Assembly (NCBI GenBank): GCA_009360345.1
Contig: SPDP01000001.1
Location: 1-64,000 of the forward strand
Origin: Alcaligenaceae bacterium SAGV5
GTDB taxonomy: Bacteria; Pseudomonadota; Gammaproteobacteria; Burkholderiales; Burkholderiaceae_B
Reading direction: 5' to 3'
DNA length: 64,000 nucleotides
Positions 24,778 through 33,336 of the stretch are shown in pieces. Below the pieces are notes generated by a model. It had not been told where the DNA came from, did not search any database, and was given only the letters and a program-made list of their open reading frames with translations. The number at the start of each line of letters is the position of its first letter. Position 1 is the stretch's first letter. The position numbers and the translations under genes were made by a program.

Positions 24778-27260
24778 TGCGAACCCGCCGCGTACGTATC
24801 CTGAATCGCTTCCTGCGCGTCCTCCTTGGCATGGGGGGAGTGAGCGCCCTGCTGCTGCTGTTCCTGCTTGCGTGGTCCACCGGCAACTCGTCCCGCCTGG
24901 AACAACAGTACGGCCTGTTGCTCGGGCTCAACGCCATCATCGCCCTGGCGCTGTTCGCCTGGGTGGTCGCGCTGACGGTCCGGCTGCTGGGGCAATTGCG
25001 GCGCGGGCAGTTCGGCGCCCGGCTCACCTCCCGGTTTGCGCTGGCTTTCGCGCTGGTGGGGGTGGTGCCCGGGGTGCTGATCTACATGCTGTCGGTGCAG
25101 TTCCTGTCGCGGTCCATCGAGTCGTGGTTCAACGTGCGGGTGGACACCGCGCTCGAATCCGGCCTGAATCTCGGCCGGGCGGCGCTGGATTCGCAGCTCC
25201 AGGAGATGAACGCCAAGGCGCGCACCATGTCGATCGAACTGGGCGACAACCAGGAAGCGAACGTGGCGCTGTCGCTGACCCGGCTGCGCGAGCAGGTCGG
25301 CGTCCAGGACGCCATGGTGTTCACATCCAGCGGCCGGGTCATCGCCTGGTCCACCAATTCCTACGGTTCGCTGGTGCCCGAGACGCCGACGCCGCAGGTG
25401 CTGCGGCAACTGAAGATCGCGCGCTCCTACGCTGCCGCCGAGGCCAACAGTACCGCCAGCCCGACCACGGTGGACGGCGTGCAGGGGCCGCTGGGCACGA
25501 CCCGCGACACGTCCACCGGCGGCGCCCTGCGCCTGCGGGTGATCGTGCCGATCGCCCCCGTGGGCGGTTTCGAGCTGCCCGGGGTGCTGCCGGCCGAGTC
25601 GCGTTACCTGCAGCTTCTGCAAGGGGTGCCGGAACAGATCGCCAGCAACGCCGAGGAGGTCCAGAGCGGCTACCGCGACTACCAGGAGCTGTCGCTGTCG
25701 CGGCTGGGGCTGCGCAAGCTGTACGGCATCACGCTGACCCTGGCGCTGCTGCTGGCGGTGTTCGCGGCGATCGCGGCGGCGTTCTCGCTGTCGTCCCGTA
25801 TGGTGCGGCCGCTGCTGCGCCTGGCCGAGGGCACGCAGGCGGTGGGGGTGGGCGACTACCGGCCGATCCCGGAGCCGCCCCAGAGCGACGAGCTGGGCCA
25901 GTTGACCCGGTCGTTCAATGCCATGACCCGCCAATTGGACGAGGCGCGCCGCATGGTCGAGAGCAACCGGCGCCAGCTCGAACGCAGCAACGTCTACCTG
26001 GAAAGCATCCTGTCGAACCTGTCGTCGGGCGTGCTGGTGTTCGACGAGGCCTTCCGCGTCGCCACCGTGAACCGCGGCGCCCAGCAGATCCTGCGGGTGG
26101 ACCTGCGCGCGGTCACGGGACGGCCGCTGGAAACCATAGACGGACTGACCGCTTTCGCGCAGACCATCCGCACGGCATTCGCCGAGCACGCGGCGGCCGG
26201 CACCGGGCGCCAGTACTGGCAGCAGCAGTTCGAGATTGTCCGGCGGCCGGCGGCCACCGGGTCGGACGCGGCGCGCGGCGAAGGTAACAATTCGGATCCC
26301 ACCGGGGACGACAATACGATTACCCTGCTGGCGCGAGGATCACACCTGCCGGTGGCGGGAGCGAGTGGGGGCTACGTGGTGGTGTTCGACGACATTACCG
26401 AAGTCATTTCCGCCAACCGCGCCGTCGCCTGGGGCGAGGTCGCGCGGCGGCTGGCGCACGAGATCAAGAACCCCCTGACGCCGATCCAGCTGTCGGCCGA
26501 GCGGATCGCCATCAAGCTGGCCGACAAGCTCGCGCAGCCCGACGCCGACATGCTCAAGCGCTCGACCACCACCATCATCAACCAGGTCAGTTCCATGCAG
26601 CGCATGGTGGACGACTTCCGCGAGTACGCCAGGACGCCGCCGGCCCAGCACCAGTTGCTGGACCTGAACGAACTGGTGGCCGAGGTCCTGACCCTGTACG
26701 GATGGGATACGGCCGGCGGCGTGCTGAAGGCCGGCACCGGCAATGTCGCGCTGTCGGTCGATCTGGAGCCGGCGCTGCCGCGCGTGCGCGGCGATGCCAC
26801 CCAACTGCGCCAGGTGATCCACAACCTGATCGCCAATGCGCGCGATGCCATCGAAGAAAAGGCCAAGGAAGCGGCCCGCCAGGCGGGAGACGGGGCGCCG
26901 GCCGGGCCCACGTCCAGCGACCGCATCTCGGTCGGCACGCGTCTCATCCAGACGCGGTTGCCCGACGGCCGCGAGCACGCCTCCATCAAATTCATGGTGA
27001 CCGATTCGGGCACCGGCTTCGCCGCCCGCATCCTGCAACGCGCCTTCGAGCCCTACATTACGACCAAGGCGCGGGGGACGGGGCTGGGGCTGGCCATCGT
27101 CAAGAAGATCGTCGAAGAGCACGGAGGCAGAATTGATCTTGCCAACCGGCCCGAAGGAGGCGCAATGGTCTCTATACTATTCACTCGGCTTGCCGGGGGT
27201 ACGGACGTTGCGCACGACGCCGCGCGTTTTTCCGAGACTGCGGGGGCGCAGTCCGCGTAA
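24774..27260 (+). CDS. NtrY-like sensor histidine kinase
   Basis: An 828-residue membrane kinase. Two N-terminal transmembrane segments (about 12-35 and 43-65), a third near 85-105, a large extracytoplasmic region to about 310, then a transmembrane segment, HAMP (SSRMVRPLLRLAEGTQAVGVG), and a PAS domain. HisKA follows with phospho-acceptor His562 in RRLAHEIKNPLTP, then the HATPase with GTGLGLAIVKKIVEEHGG. NtrY/X systems respond to nitrogen or redox state in other proteobacteria. Co-transcribed with its response regulator 17 nt downstream. Confidence 0.92.
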   Translation: MMRTRRVRILNRFLRVLLGMGGVSALLLLFLLAWSTGNSSRLEQQYGLLLGLNAIIALALFAWVVALTVRLLGQLRRGQFGARLTSRFALAFALVGVVPGVLIYMLSVQFLSRSIESWFNVRVDTALESGLNLGRAALDSQLQEMNAKARTMSIELGDNQEANVALSLTRLREQVGVQDAMVFTSSGRVIAWSTNSYGSLVPETPTPQVLRQLKIARSYAAAEANSTASPTTVDGVQGPLGTTRDTSTGGALRLRVIVPIAPVGGFELPGVLPAESRYLQLLQGVPEQIASNAEEVQSGYRDYQELSLSRLGLRKLYGITLTLALLLAVFAAIAAAFSLSSRMVRPLLRLAEGTQAVGVGDYRPIPEPPQSDELGQLTRSFNAMTRQLDEARRMVESNRRQLERSNVYLESILSNLSSGVLVFDEAFRVATVNRGAQQILRVDLRAVTGRPLETIDGLTAFAQTIRTAFAEHAAAGTGRQYWQQQFEIVRRPAATGSDAARGEGNNSDPTGDDNTITLLARGSHLPVAGASGGYVVVFDDITEVISANRAVAWGEVARRLAHEIKNPLTPIQLSAERIAIKLADKLAQPDADMLKRSTTTIINQVSSMQRMVDDFREYARTPPAQHQLLDLNELVAEVLTLYGWDTAGGVLKAGTGNVALSVDLEPALPRVRGDATQLRQVIHNLIANARDAIEEKAKEAARQAGDGAPAGPTSSDRISVGTRLIQTRLPDGREHASIKFMVTDSGTGFAARILQRAFEPYITTKARGTGLGLAIVKKIVEEHGGRIDLANRPEGGAMVSILFTRLAGGTDVAHDAARFSETAGAQSA

Positions 27261-27277
27261 CAGAGGTTGCTAAAGAT

Positions 27278-28012
27278 ATGGCCAGAATTTTGGTGGTTGA
27301 CGACGAGGTCGGCATCCGCGAACTCCTGTCGGAAATTCTTTACGACGAAGGGCATACGGTCGATCTGGCCGAAAATGCCGCGGCGGCACGCGCGCTGCGT
27401 GCCGCCAATCGTCCCGACGTGGTTCTGCTCGATATCTGGATGCCCGATACCGATGGCGTGACGCTGCTCAAGGAATGGGCGGCGCAGGACCTGCTCGACA
27501 TGCCCGTCATCATGATGAGCGGCCACGCGACCATCGATACCGCGGTCGAGGCGACACGCATCGGCGCCATCGATTTCCTGGAAAAGCCCATCACCATGAC
27601 GCGCCTGCTCAAGACCATCGCCGGCGCGCTGGAGCGGGGCCGGGCGGGCGGCAAGCCGGCCGCGCCGCAAGCCTCCGTGCGGCCCGCCATGCCGGGCTAC
27701 GCGCCGTCGCCGCCCTCGGCCGGCGACGGCATGCGTCCGCCTGCCCCCGGGCCCGCGCCGGCCGTCGATCGCTCGGCGGGCACCGTTGCCATGCATGACA
27801 GCCAGCCACGTTCGCCGCTGCTCACCCTCTCGCTCGACCTGCCGCTGCGTGAAGCGCGCGACGCGTTCGAGCGGGTGTACTTCGAGCACCATCTGGCGCG
27901 CGAGGGCGGCAGCATGACCCGCGTGGCCGACAAGACGGGGTTGGAGCGAACCCATCTGTACCGCAAACTGAAACAGCTTGGAATCGAACTCTCGCGTAAA
28001 CGAGGCGTATGA
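27278..28012 (+). CDS. NtrX-like response regulator lacking the AAA+ domain
   Basis: A 244-residue regulator. The receiver domain has Asp9-Asp10, phospho-acceptor Asp52 (LLDIWMPD), Ser84 region and EKPI Lys. The linker is Pro/Ala-rich (about 125-175). The C-terminal Fis-type helix-turn-helix is MTRVADKTGLERTHLYRKLK. Canonical NtrX has a sigma-54-activating AAA+ domain between these; here it is absent and the linker is too short to hold one. It therefore should not activate sigma-54 polymerase in the standard way. Its stop overlaps trkA by 4 nt. Confidence 0.92.
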   Translation: MARILVVDDEVGIRELLSEILYDEGHTVDLAENAAAARALRAANRPDVVLLDIWMPDTDGVTLLKEWAAQDLLDMPVIMMSGHATIDTAVEATRIGAIDFLEKPITMTRLLKTIAGALERGRAGGKPAAPQASVRPAMPGYAPSPPSAGDGMRPPAPGPAPAVDRSAGTVAMHDSQPRSPLLTLSLDLPLREARDAFERVYFEHHLAREGGSMTRVADKTGLERTHLYRKLKQLGIELSRKRGV

Positions 28013-29385
28013 AAATCCTGATACTCGGCGCTGGCCAGGTGGGGACCAGCGTGGCCGAGAACCTGGTATCCGAGCACAACGACATTACCGTCATCGATAC
28101 CGACGGCGCGCGCCTGTCCGTGTTGCAGGACAGGCTGGACCTGCGCGGGCTGGTAGGCAACGGCACCCACGTGTCGACCCTGCAGGAGGCCGGCGCGGCG
28201 GACGCCGATCTTTTCATTTCCTGCGCGACGTCGGACGAAAGCAACCTGGTCGCCTGCAAGATCGCCAAGAAGGTGTTCAACGTGCCGCGCTGCATCGCGC
28301 GTGTGCGTTCGTCCGAATTCCTCGACCACGAGGAACTGATGGCCGAGGACGGGTTCGACGTCGATCACCTGATCTGCCCCGAGCGCAGCGTGACCAGCTA
28401 TATCGAGAAACTGGTCGAGATCCCGGAGGCCCTGCAGGTGGTCGAGTTCGCGGGTGGCCGTGTCTGCGCGGTGACCGTGCGCGCGGCCGCCGGCAGTCCC
28501 CTGGCGGACCAGCCCATCCAGACCCTGCGGGAACGCCTGCCGGGCGCCGAGGTCCGCATCATCGCGATATTCCGCAACAACCGGCTGGTGCCGCCCGAGG
28601 GCGACACCCGCATCGAGCCGGGCGACGAGGTCCTGTTCCTGGCCAACACCCGCCACGTGCGCCAGATCATCCGCGAGCTGCGCGAGAGCGACAAGCGCGT
28701 CAAGCGGGTCATGATCGCCGGCGGCGGCAATATCGGCCTGCGGCTGGCCCGCGGCATCAGCGACCAGTGCGACGTCAAGGTCATCGAGCGCAACCGCCGG
28801 CGCTGCGAGTTCCTTGCCACCCAGCTCCCCAGCCGTTCCCTGACCCTGAACGGCGACGCCACCGACGAGAACCTGCTGGCGGACGAGAATGTCGCCGAGA
28901 TGGACCTGTTCCTGGCGCTGACCAGCGATGACGAGGACAACATCATGTCGTCGCTGCTGGCCAAGCGCATGGGGGCCCGCCGGGTGATCGCGCTGATCGG
29001 GCGCAAGAGCTACGGCGAACTGATGGAGGGCGGGCGCATCGACATCGCCATTTCGCCGTCCGAGGCCACCATCGGCGAACTGCTGCGCTACGTGCGGCGC
29101 GGCGACGTGGTTGCCGTCCACCGCCTGCGGCACGGCGTCACCGAGGCCCTGGAGGCCATCGCCCATGGCGACGCCAAGTCCTCGAAGGTCGTGGGCCGCC
29201 GGATCGAGGACATCGGCCTGCCCCAGGGCGCCACCATCGGCGCCGTGGTGCGGCAGGATGAAGTGCTGATGGCGCACCACGACACCGTCATCGAATCGGA
29301 CGACCATGTCATCGTTTTCGTGGCGCACCAGCGGCTGATCGCGCAAGTGGAAAAGCTGTTCCAGGTCTCGGCGACTTTCTTCTGA
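28009..29385 (+). CDS. trkA: Trk potassium transport system regulatory protein TrkA
   Basis: A 458-residue cytoplasmic NAD-binding protein with two RCK units: GAGQVGTSVAENL at the N-terminus and GGGNIGLRLARG near residue 238, each followed by a TrkA_C domain. It gates the TrkH potassium channel encoded 18 nt downstream. Overlaps the NtrX-like gene (ATGA), so potassium uptake is transcriptionally tied to the two-component system. Confidence 0.96.
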   Translation: MKILILGAGQVGTSVAENLVSEHNDITVIDTDGARLSVLQDRLDLRGLVGNGTHVSTLQEAGAADADLFISCATSDESNLVACKIAKKVFNVPRCIARVRSSEFLDHEELMAEDGFDVDHLICPERSVTSYIEKLVEIPEALQVVEFAGGRVCAVTVRAAAGSPLADQPIQTLRERLPGAEVRIIAIFRNNRLVPPEGDTRIEPGDEVLFLANTRHVRQIIRELRESDKRVKRVMIAGGGNIGLRLARGISDQCDVKVIERNRRRCEFLATQLPSRSLTLNGDATDENLLADENVAEMDLFLALTSDDEDNIMSSLLAKRMGARRVIALIGRKSYGELMEGGRIDIAISPSEATIGELLRYVRRGDVVAVHRLRHGVTEALEAIAHGDAKSSKVVGRRIEDIGLPQGATIGAVVRQDEVLMAHHDTVIESDDHVIVFVAHQRLIAQVEKLFQVSATFF

Positions 29386-29403
29386 TCCTTCCGGCCCCGC
29401 TGC

Positions 29404-30873
29404 ATGCGCAAACTGCTTCCGGTCCTGCACGTCCTCGGACTCGTCATCGCCTTGTTCTCGATGACCATGGCGATTCCGCTGGCGACGTCCTTCATCTTTT
29501 CCGATGGAGCGCGGGACGCGTTCATCCGCGCCATGGTCGTCGGCCTGATCGCCGGCCTGCTGCTGTGCCTGGCGACGCGCAGCCAGCGGCGCGAGCTGAC
29601 GCCGCGCGACGGCTTCCTGCTGGTGTCGCTGGTCTGGAGCGTGCTGGCGCTGATCGCCACTTTGCCGCTGCTGTTCTACTACCACCAGATCGGCGCGCCG
29701 CTGTCCATGACCGACGCCTATTTCGAGGCCATGTCCGGCCTCACGACGACGGGCGCCACGGTGCTGTCGGGGCTGGACAACCTGCCGCCGTCGATCAACG
29801 TCTGGCGCTGCACCCTGGTCTGGATAGGCGGCATGGGCATCCTGGTGCTGGCGGTGGCCATCCTGCCCATGCTGGGCGCCGGCGGCAGCCAGCTGTTCCG
29901 GGCCGAGACGCCCGGCCCGATGAAGGACGAGAAGCTCACGCCGCGCATCACCGGCACGGCCAAGGGCCTGTATGCCATCTACATGCTGATCTCGGCCCTG
30001 TGCCTGCTGGCCTACCGGATGGCGGGCATGAACTGGTACGAGGCCTATTGCCACATGGCCTCGACCATCGGCCTGGGCGGCTTCTCGACCCGCGACGCGA
30101 GCTTCGCGGCGTTCGACTCGCCGGCCATCGAGATGGTCGCCGTGGTGTTCATGACCATCGCCGGCATCAGCTTCACCCTGCACTTCCAGGCGTTCCGGCG
30201 CCGCAGCCTGGGGCCCTACTGGCGCAGTACCGAGGCCAAGGCCTACCTGGCGGTCCTGGCCATCTCGGTCGCGGCCATCACCGCGCTCCTGCTGCAGCGG
30301 GGGAACTACGATTCGGTCTGGACCGCCCTGCGTTTCGCGTTGTTCAACACGGTGTCGGTGGCGACCACCACCGGCTTCGTCAGCACGGACTACTCGACCT
30401 GGCCTATCTTCGCTCCGGTGTGGATGCTGGTGCTTTCCTGCTTCGCCACCTGCGCGGGCTCCACCGGCGGGGGCATCAAGATGATCCGCGTGGTGATCCT
30501 GGTCAAGCAGGCGCGCCGGGAGCTTATCCACATCCTGCACCCGCGCGCCATCAACCCGGTGCACATCGGCGGCCTGCCGGTGCCCAACCGGGTCGTGTTC
30601 TCGGTAATGGCCTTCATGCTGCTGTACTGGGCCTCGCTGATGGCGCTGACCATGGCCATGCTGTATACGGGCCTGGATCCGGTGACGGCCTTCACCGCCG
30701 TCCTGGCCAGCCTCAGCAACACCGGCCCTGGCCTGGCGGAGGTCGGTCCGGCGGGTACCTTCGCCGTGCTGACCGATGCCCAGACCTGGATCTGCACCTT
30801 TGCCATGCTGATCGGACGCTTGGAATTGTTTGCTGTGCTTGTCCTCTTTACCCGGGCATTCTGGCGGAAATGA
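29404..30873 (+). CDS. trkH: Trk potassium uptake membrane protein TrkH
   Basis: A 489-residue polytopic protein with the repeated membrane-pore-membrane units of TrkH: SGLTTTGATVLSGLDNLP, STIGLGGFSTRD, VATTTGFVSTDYS and SLSNTGPGLAEVGPAGTF are the four selectivity-filter regions. Inner membrane K+ channel subunit working with TrkA. Its stop overlaps the start of a tiny CobW-like gene. Confidence 0.96.
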   Translation: MRKLLPVLHVLGLVIALFSMTMAIPLATSFIFSDGARDAFIRAMVVGLIAGLLLCLATRSQRRELTPRDGFLLVSLVWSVLALIATLPLLFYYHQIGAPLSMTDAYFEAMSGLTTTGATVLSGLDNLPPSINVWRCTLVWIGGMGILVLAVAILPMLGAGGSQLFRAETPGPMKDEKLTPRITGTAKGLYAIYMLISALCLLAYRMAGMNWYEAYCHMASTIGLGGFSTRDASFAAFDSPAIEMVAVVFMTIAGISFTLHFQAFRRRSLGPYWRSTEAKAYLAVLAISVAAITALLLQRGNYDSVWTALRFALFNTVSVATTTGFVSTDYSTWPIFAPVWMLVLSCFATCAGSTGGGIKMIRVVILVKQARRELIHILHPRAINPVHIGGLPVPNRVVFSVMAFMLLYWASLMALTMAMLYTGLDPVTAFTAVLASLSNTGPGLAEVGPAGTFAVLTDAQTWICTFAMLIGRLELFAVLVLFTRAFWRK

Positions 30874-31220
30874 AGCCCGTTCCCGTTGTGATATTGGTTG
30901 GTGCTCACTTGCGTGTTGGGCGAAGCCTGGCCTTGGAGGGCGCGAAGCAGCATCTGGAAGAAGGCCTTCAGGCGGTGATCGTCGAGGGGGGGCCGGGAAC
31001 TTTGTCCGCCCCGCCGGGGGTCGAATTGGTACAGCTGGCTCCGGGGTGCGTCTGTTGCGTGGGGCAGCTACCGTTGCGGGTGACCGTGGCGCGGCTGCTC
31101 AGGCAATCCCGGCCGGCCCGGCTGTGGATAGAAGTCAGCGCGGCCCAGCACGTCGCCGAGTTGCGCAGGCAGTTGAATGGACCAGGTTTTGCAGGAGCGG
31201 TGAAGCTGTACGAGGGTTAG
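30870..31220 (+). CDS. Mini CobW/G3E-like protein with CxCC motif
   Basis: A 116-residue protein, MKPVPVVILVGAHLRVGRSL to KLYEG. The layout copies the first half of a COG0523/CobW GTPase: a beta strand, a degenerate P-loop (A-x4-G-R-S instead of G-x4-G-K-S/T), the metal-binding GCVCC (Cys60, 62, 63), and RPARLWIEVSAAQH, parallel to the family's IEttG strand. It lacks the rest of the G domain and the CobW_C domain. It may be a nucleotide-free metal-handling remnant or domesticated piece. The ATG overlaps the trkH stop (ATGA), so it is translated with the potassium operon. Confidence 0.65.
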   Translation: MKPVPVVILVGAHLRVGRSLALEGAKQHLEEGLQAVIVEGGPGTLSAPPGVELVQLAPGCVCCVGQLPLRVTVARLLRQSRPARLWIEVSAAQHVAELRRQLNGPGFAGAVKLYEG

Positions 31221-31345
31221 CCCGGTATCGAGCATGGTGTAGCCGATAGGCGGTATCAATCCGGTCGGCCCTCTTGATTTCCAAACGCAGGCACCAACTT
31301 AATGAACAGGTGGTCGGTCAGACCCCTGTCTCCAGGAGCCAGACC

Positions 31346-31594
31346 ATGGAAATGATCTACAACAGCCCCAACTACGTCGTGGTGGAGTTCGCCCAGCTCG
31401 ATGGCGCCTCCGCGGGGGGATTCGAAATCGTCGACAAGCAGGCACGCCGCGAGATCTACATCGCGGGTGAATCGGCCGAGCAGTTCCGCACCCAGGTGCG
31501 GGAGCTGATCGCCACCGAGCCTTCGATGGAAGACGTGGACGAATTTCTCAGCCAGTTCGACGTCTACATGCACCATCCTGTCACCTTGCATTGA
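31346..31594 (+). CDS. DUF3567 protein
   Basis: An 82-residue protein, MEMIYNSPNYVVVEFAQLDG... ending FDVYMHHPVTLH, with AGGAG 8 nt upstream of the ATG. It matches the small DUF3567 family found in beta-proteobacteria, function unknown. Confidence 0.85.
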   Translation: MEMIYNSPNYVVVEFAQLDGASAGGFEIVDKQARREIYIAGESAEQFRTQVRELIATEPSMEDVDEFLSQFDVYMHHPVTLH

Positions 31595-31656
31595 TCCTGC
31601 CGGACCGGCGCTCTGCGCCGGTTTGGAGGTAAGTGCATACTCTCAAACGATGGGGC

Positions 31657-31850
31657 TATAATGGCCCCTGTCATCGCGTCGGCAGGCGCGGCATTCTTAC
31701 GACATCTCCAACCCGCCTGCCTCGCTCTCTTCGCCCGTTCCCAGGCCGGCCGGGCGTTTCAGGCGGGTTTCTCCCGCACCCCCGCGGTTTTGCTGATTTG
31801 TTAGTGGATGCTTACTCCTGGATCCCGGTTTTTCGGGCTTCTGTCTAGGG
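31657..31850 (+). ncRNA. Candidate structured leader or small RNA
   Basis: A consensus -10 box TATAAT lies at 31657-31662 with no gene for 350 bp downstream. The following sequence can form two mutually exclusive stems: 31681-31688 with 31714-31721 (8 bp), or 31710-31719 with 31760-31769 (10 bp, AACCCGCCTG/CAGGCGGGTT). A third short hairpin GCGGG/CCCGC overlaps the latter. This is the layout of a switch or attenuator, but no known riboswitch class is recognised, no clear -35 box is seen, and no T-rich terminator follows. Could equally be the leader of the carboxylate-amine ligase gene. Confidence 0.35.
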
Positions 31851-31920
31851 GAAACACTTAAAATCTGCCAATTTTCCGGAATCTGTCATCAATCAGCGGC
31901 TAAACTCGCCCAACGATTCC

Positions 31921-31961
31921 ATCACGTGATGCTGCCCCGACGCTCCGCGCGTCCGGCGTCG
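31921..31961. promoter_or_regulatory. Palindrome and hairpin upstream of the carboxylate-amine ligase
   Basis: ATCACGTGAT (31921-31930) is a perfect 10-bp palindrome. CGACGC (31938-31943) pairs with GCGTCG (31956-31961) to form a hairpin about 50 bp before the gene start. Either may act in control of the downstream gene; no direct evidence. Confidence 0.3.
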
Positions 31962-32010
31962 CCCCCCGGGTAGATGACTCACCCCGGCCACCTTTCCAAA
32001 GGAGACCCCG

Positions 32011-33255
32011 ATGCAGTCCATCGCATTCACGGCATCCGCGCCCCACACGCTGGGCATCGAGCTCGAGCTCCAGATCGTCGATCCGCAAACCTTCGACCTG
32101 CGGGGTGCCGCCGAAGAACTGCTTGCCCAGATCGCCAACCATCCCTACGCGGACCGGGTCAAACCCGAGATCACCCGGTCCATGATCGAACTGAATTCAT
32201 CGGTGCACACCGATCCGACCCGTTTGCTGGAAGAGATGCGGGAGATGCGCGACCTGCTGGTCGAGGCCGCCGACGCCGTTGGCGTGCGCGTGGCCGGCGG
32301 CGGTACCCACGCGTTCATGCGCTGGCATGACCGGACCATCTTCGATTCGCCTCGTTTCCAATACCTGTCCGAGATGTACGGCTACCTGGCGCGCCAGTTC
32401 ACCGTGTTCGGCCAGCACATCCACCTGGGCGTGCCCAGCGGCGATACGGCGATCGCCATGACTCAGAAGCTGTCGCCCTATGTGCCGCACTTCATCGCGA
32501 TGTCGGCCTCGTCGCCCTACTTCGAGGGGGTCGATACCCAGTTCGCGTGCAGCCGCCTCAACGCCCTGAACGCCTTTCCCATGTGCGGGCACCTGCCCCC
32601 GGAGGTCCTGGACTGGCACGGCTTCGAAGCCTACTTCGCCCAGTTGCAGACCTCGGGCCTGATCGAAAGCATCAAGGACCTGTACTGGGACGTGCGGCCC
32701 AAACCCGAATTCGGCACCGTCGAGATCCGCGTCTGCGACACCCCGCTCACCGTCGAGAAGGCGTGCCAGCTGGCGGCCTTTGCGCAGGCGCTGGGCATGG
32801 TCCTGGCCGACGAACCCATGCCGGGGGCCGATGCGTGGATGGCCTACCGGACCAACCGTTTCCAGGCCACCCGCTTCGGGCTGCATGGCAACTACGTCGA
32901 CCCCGCCCATGGCCGTATCCGCCTGAGCGAACACCTGCGCATGACTTTCGACCGGTTGATGCCCGTGGCGCGCGGCCTGGGCACGTCGGACCTGCTGGAG
33001 GCCCTGCGCGACGAGGTCCTCACGAACGGCGGCGATTGCAACTGGTTGCGGGCCCAGTACAACCGCGGCGAGGAAATCGCCGAGGTGGTCGAAGCGGCGG
33101 TGGGCGCGTGGCGCGGGGAAGCCCCGGCCCAGGGCGAGCCGCGCCTGCCCGACATGCCGGCGCGCCGGCGGGTGCGGGCCAGTTCCGAGCCCATCCTGAA
33201 CCTGGACGGCATGAAGCCGTTCGCGTTCAAGCGGCTGGGGGGCCGTCTGCACTGA
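32011..33255 (+). CDS. GCS2-family carboxylate-amine ligase (YbdK-like)
   Basis: A 414-residue ATP-grasp-related ligase of the glutamate-cysteine ligase 2 type. Motifs: [12 protein letters not shown] (14-25), [11 protein letters not shown] and [16 protein letters not shown], then [11 protein letters not shown]. YbdK of E. coli has weak glutamate-cysteine ligase activity; true role is uncertain. AAAGGAG lies 7 nt before the ATG. The gene stands alone after a 416-bp non-coding region. Confidence 0.88.
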   Translation: MQSIAFTASAPHTLGIELELQIVDPQTFDLRGAAEELLAQIANHPYADRVKPEITRSMIELNSSVHTDPTRLLEEMREMRDLLVEAADAVGVRVAGGGTHAFMRWHDRTIFDSPRFQYLSEMYGYLARQFTVFGQHIHLGVPSGDTAIAMTQKLSPYVPHFIAMSASSPYFEGVDTQFACSRLNALNAFPMCGHLPPEVLDWHGFEAYFAQLQTSGLIESIKDLYWDVRPKPEFGTVEIRVCDTPLTVEKACQLAAFAQALGMVLADEPMPGADAWMAYRTNRFQATRFGLHGNYVDPAHGRIRLSEHLRMTFDRLMPVARGLGTSDLLEALRDEVLTNGGDCNWLRAQYNRGEEIAEVVEAAVGAWRGEAPAQGEPRLPDMPARRRVRASSEPILNLDGMKPFAFKRLGGRLH

Positions 33256-33301
33256 TCCGGCCAGGCCGCTTTCCCGTGCGCGGCCCGGTCACTCTCGTTA
33301 T

Positions 33302-33319
33302 AATGAAATTTATTTCATT
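33302..33319. promoter_or_regulatory. AT-rich palindrome upstream of the MmgE/PrpD gene
   Basis: AATGAAAT and ATTTCATT form a perfect 8-bp inverted repeat with a 2-bp spacer, followed by TTGAATAAAATAAC right before the start at 33337. The core resembles the larger palindrome at 35487-35504 next to the IclR gene, so both may be bound by that regulator. Confidence 0.45.
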
Positions 33320-33336
33320 GAATAAAATAACGAGAC

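Noticed and set aside
27697..30564. Very long (955-codon) open frame on the minus strand
   Set aside because: It is antisense to ntrX, trkA and trkH, which have clear family motifs. Its product is His/Arg/Gln-rich, as expected for antisense reading of GC-rich codons.
31657..31850. 6S RNA (ssrS)
   Set aside because: The region has a promoter-like box and stems, but I cannot form the long closing helix with a central bubble, and no ygfA-type gene follows.
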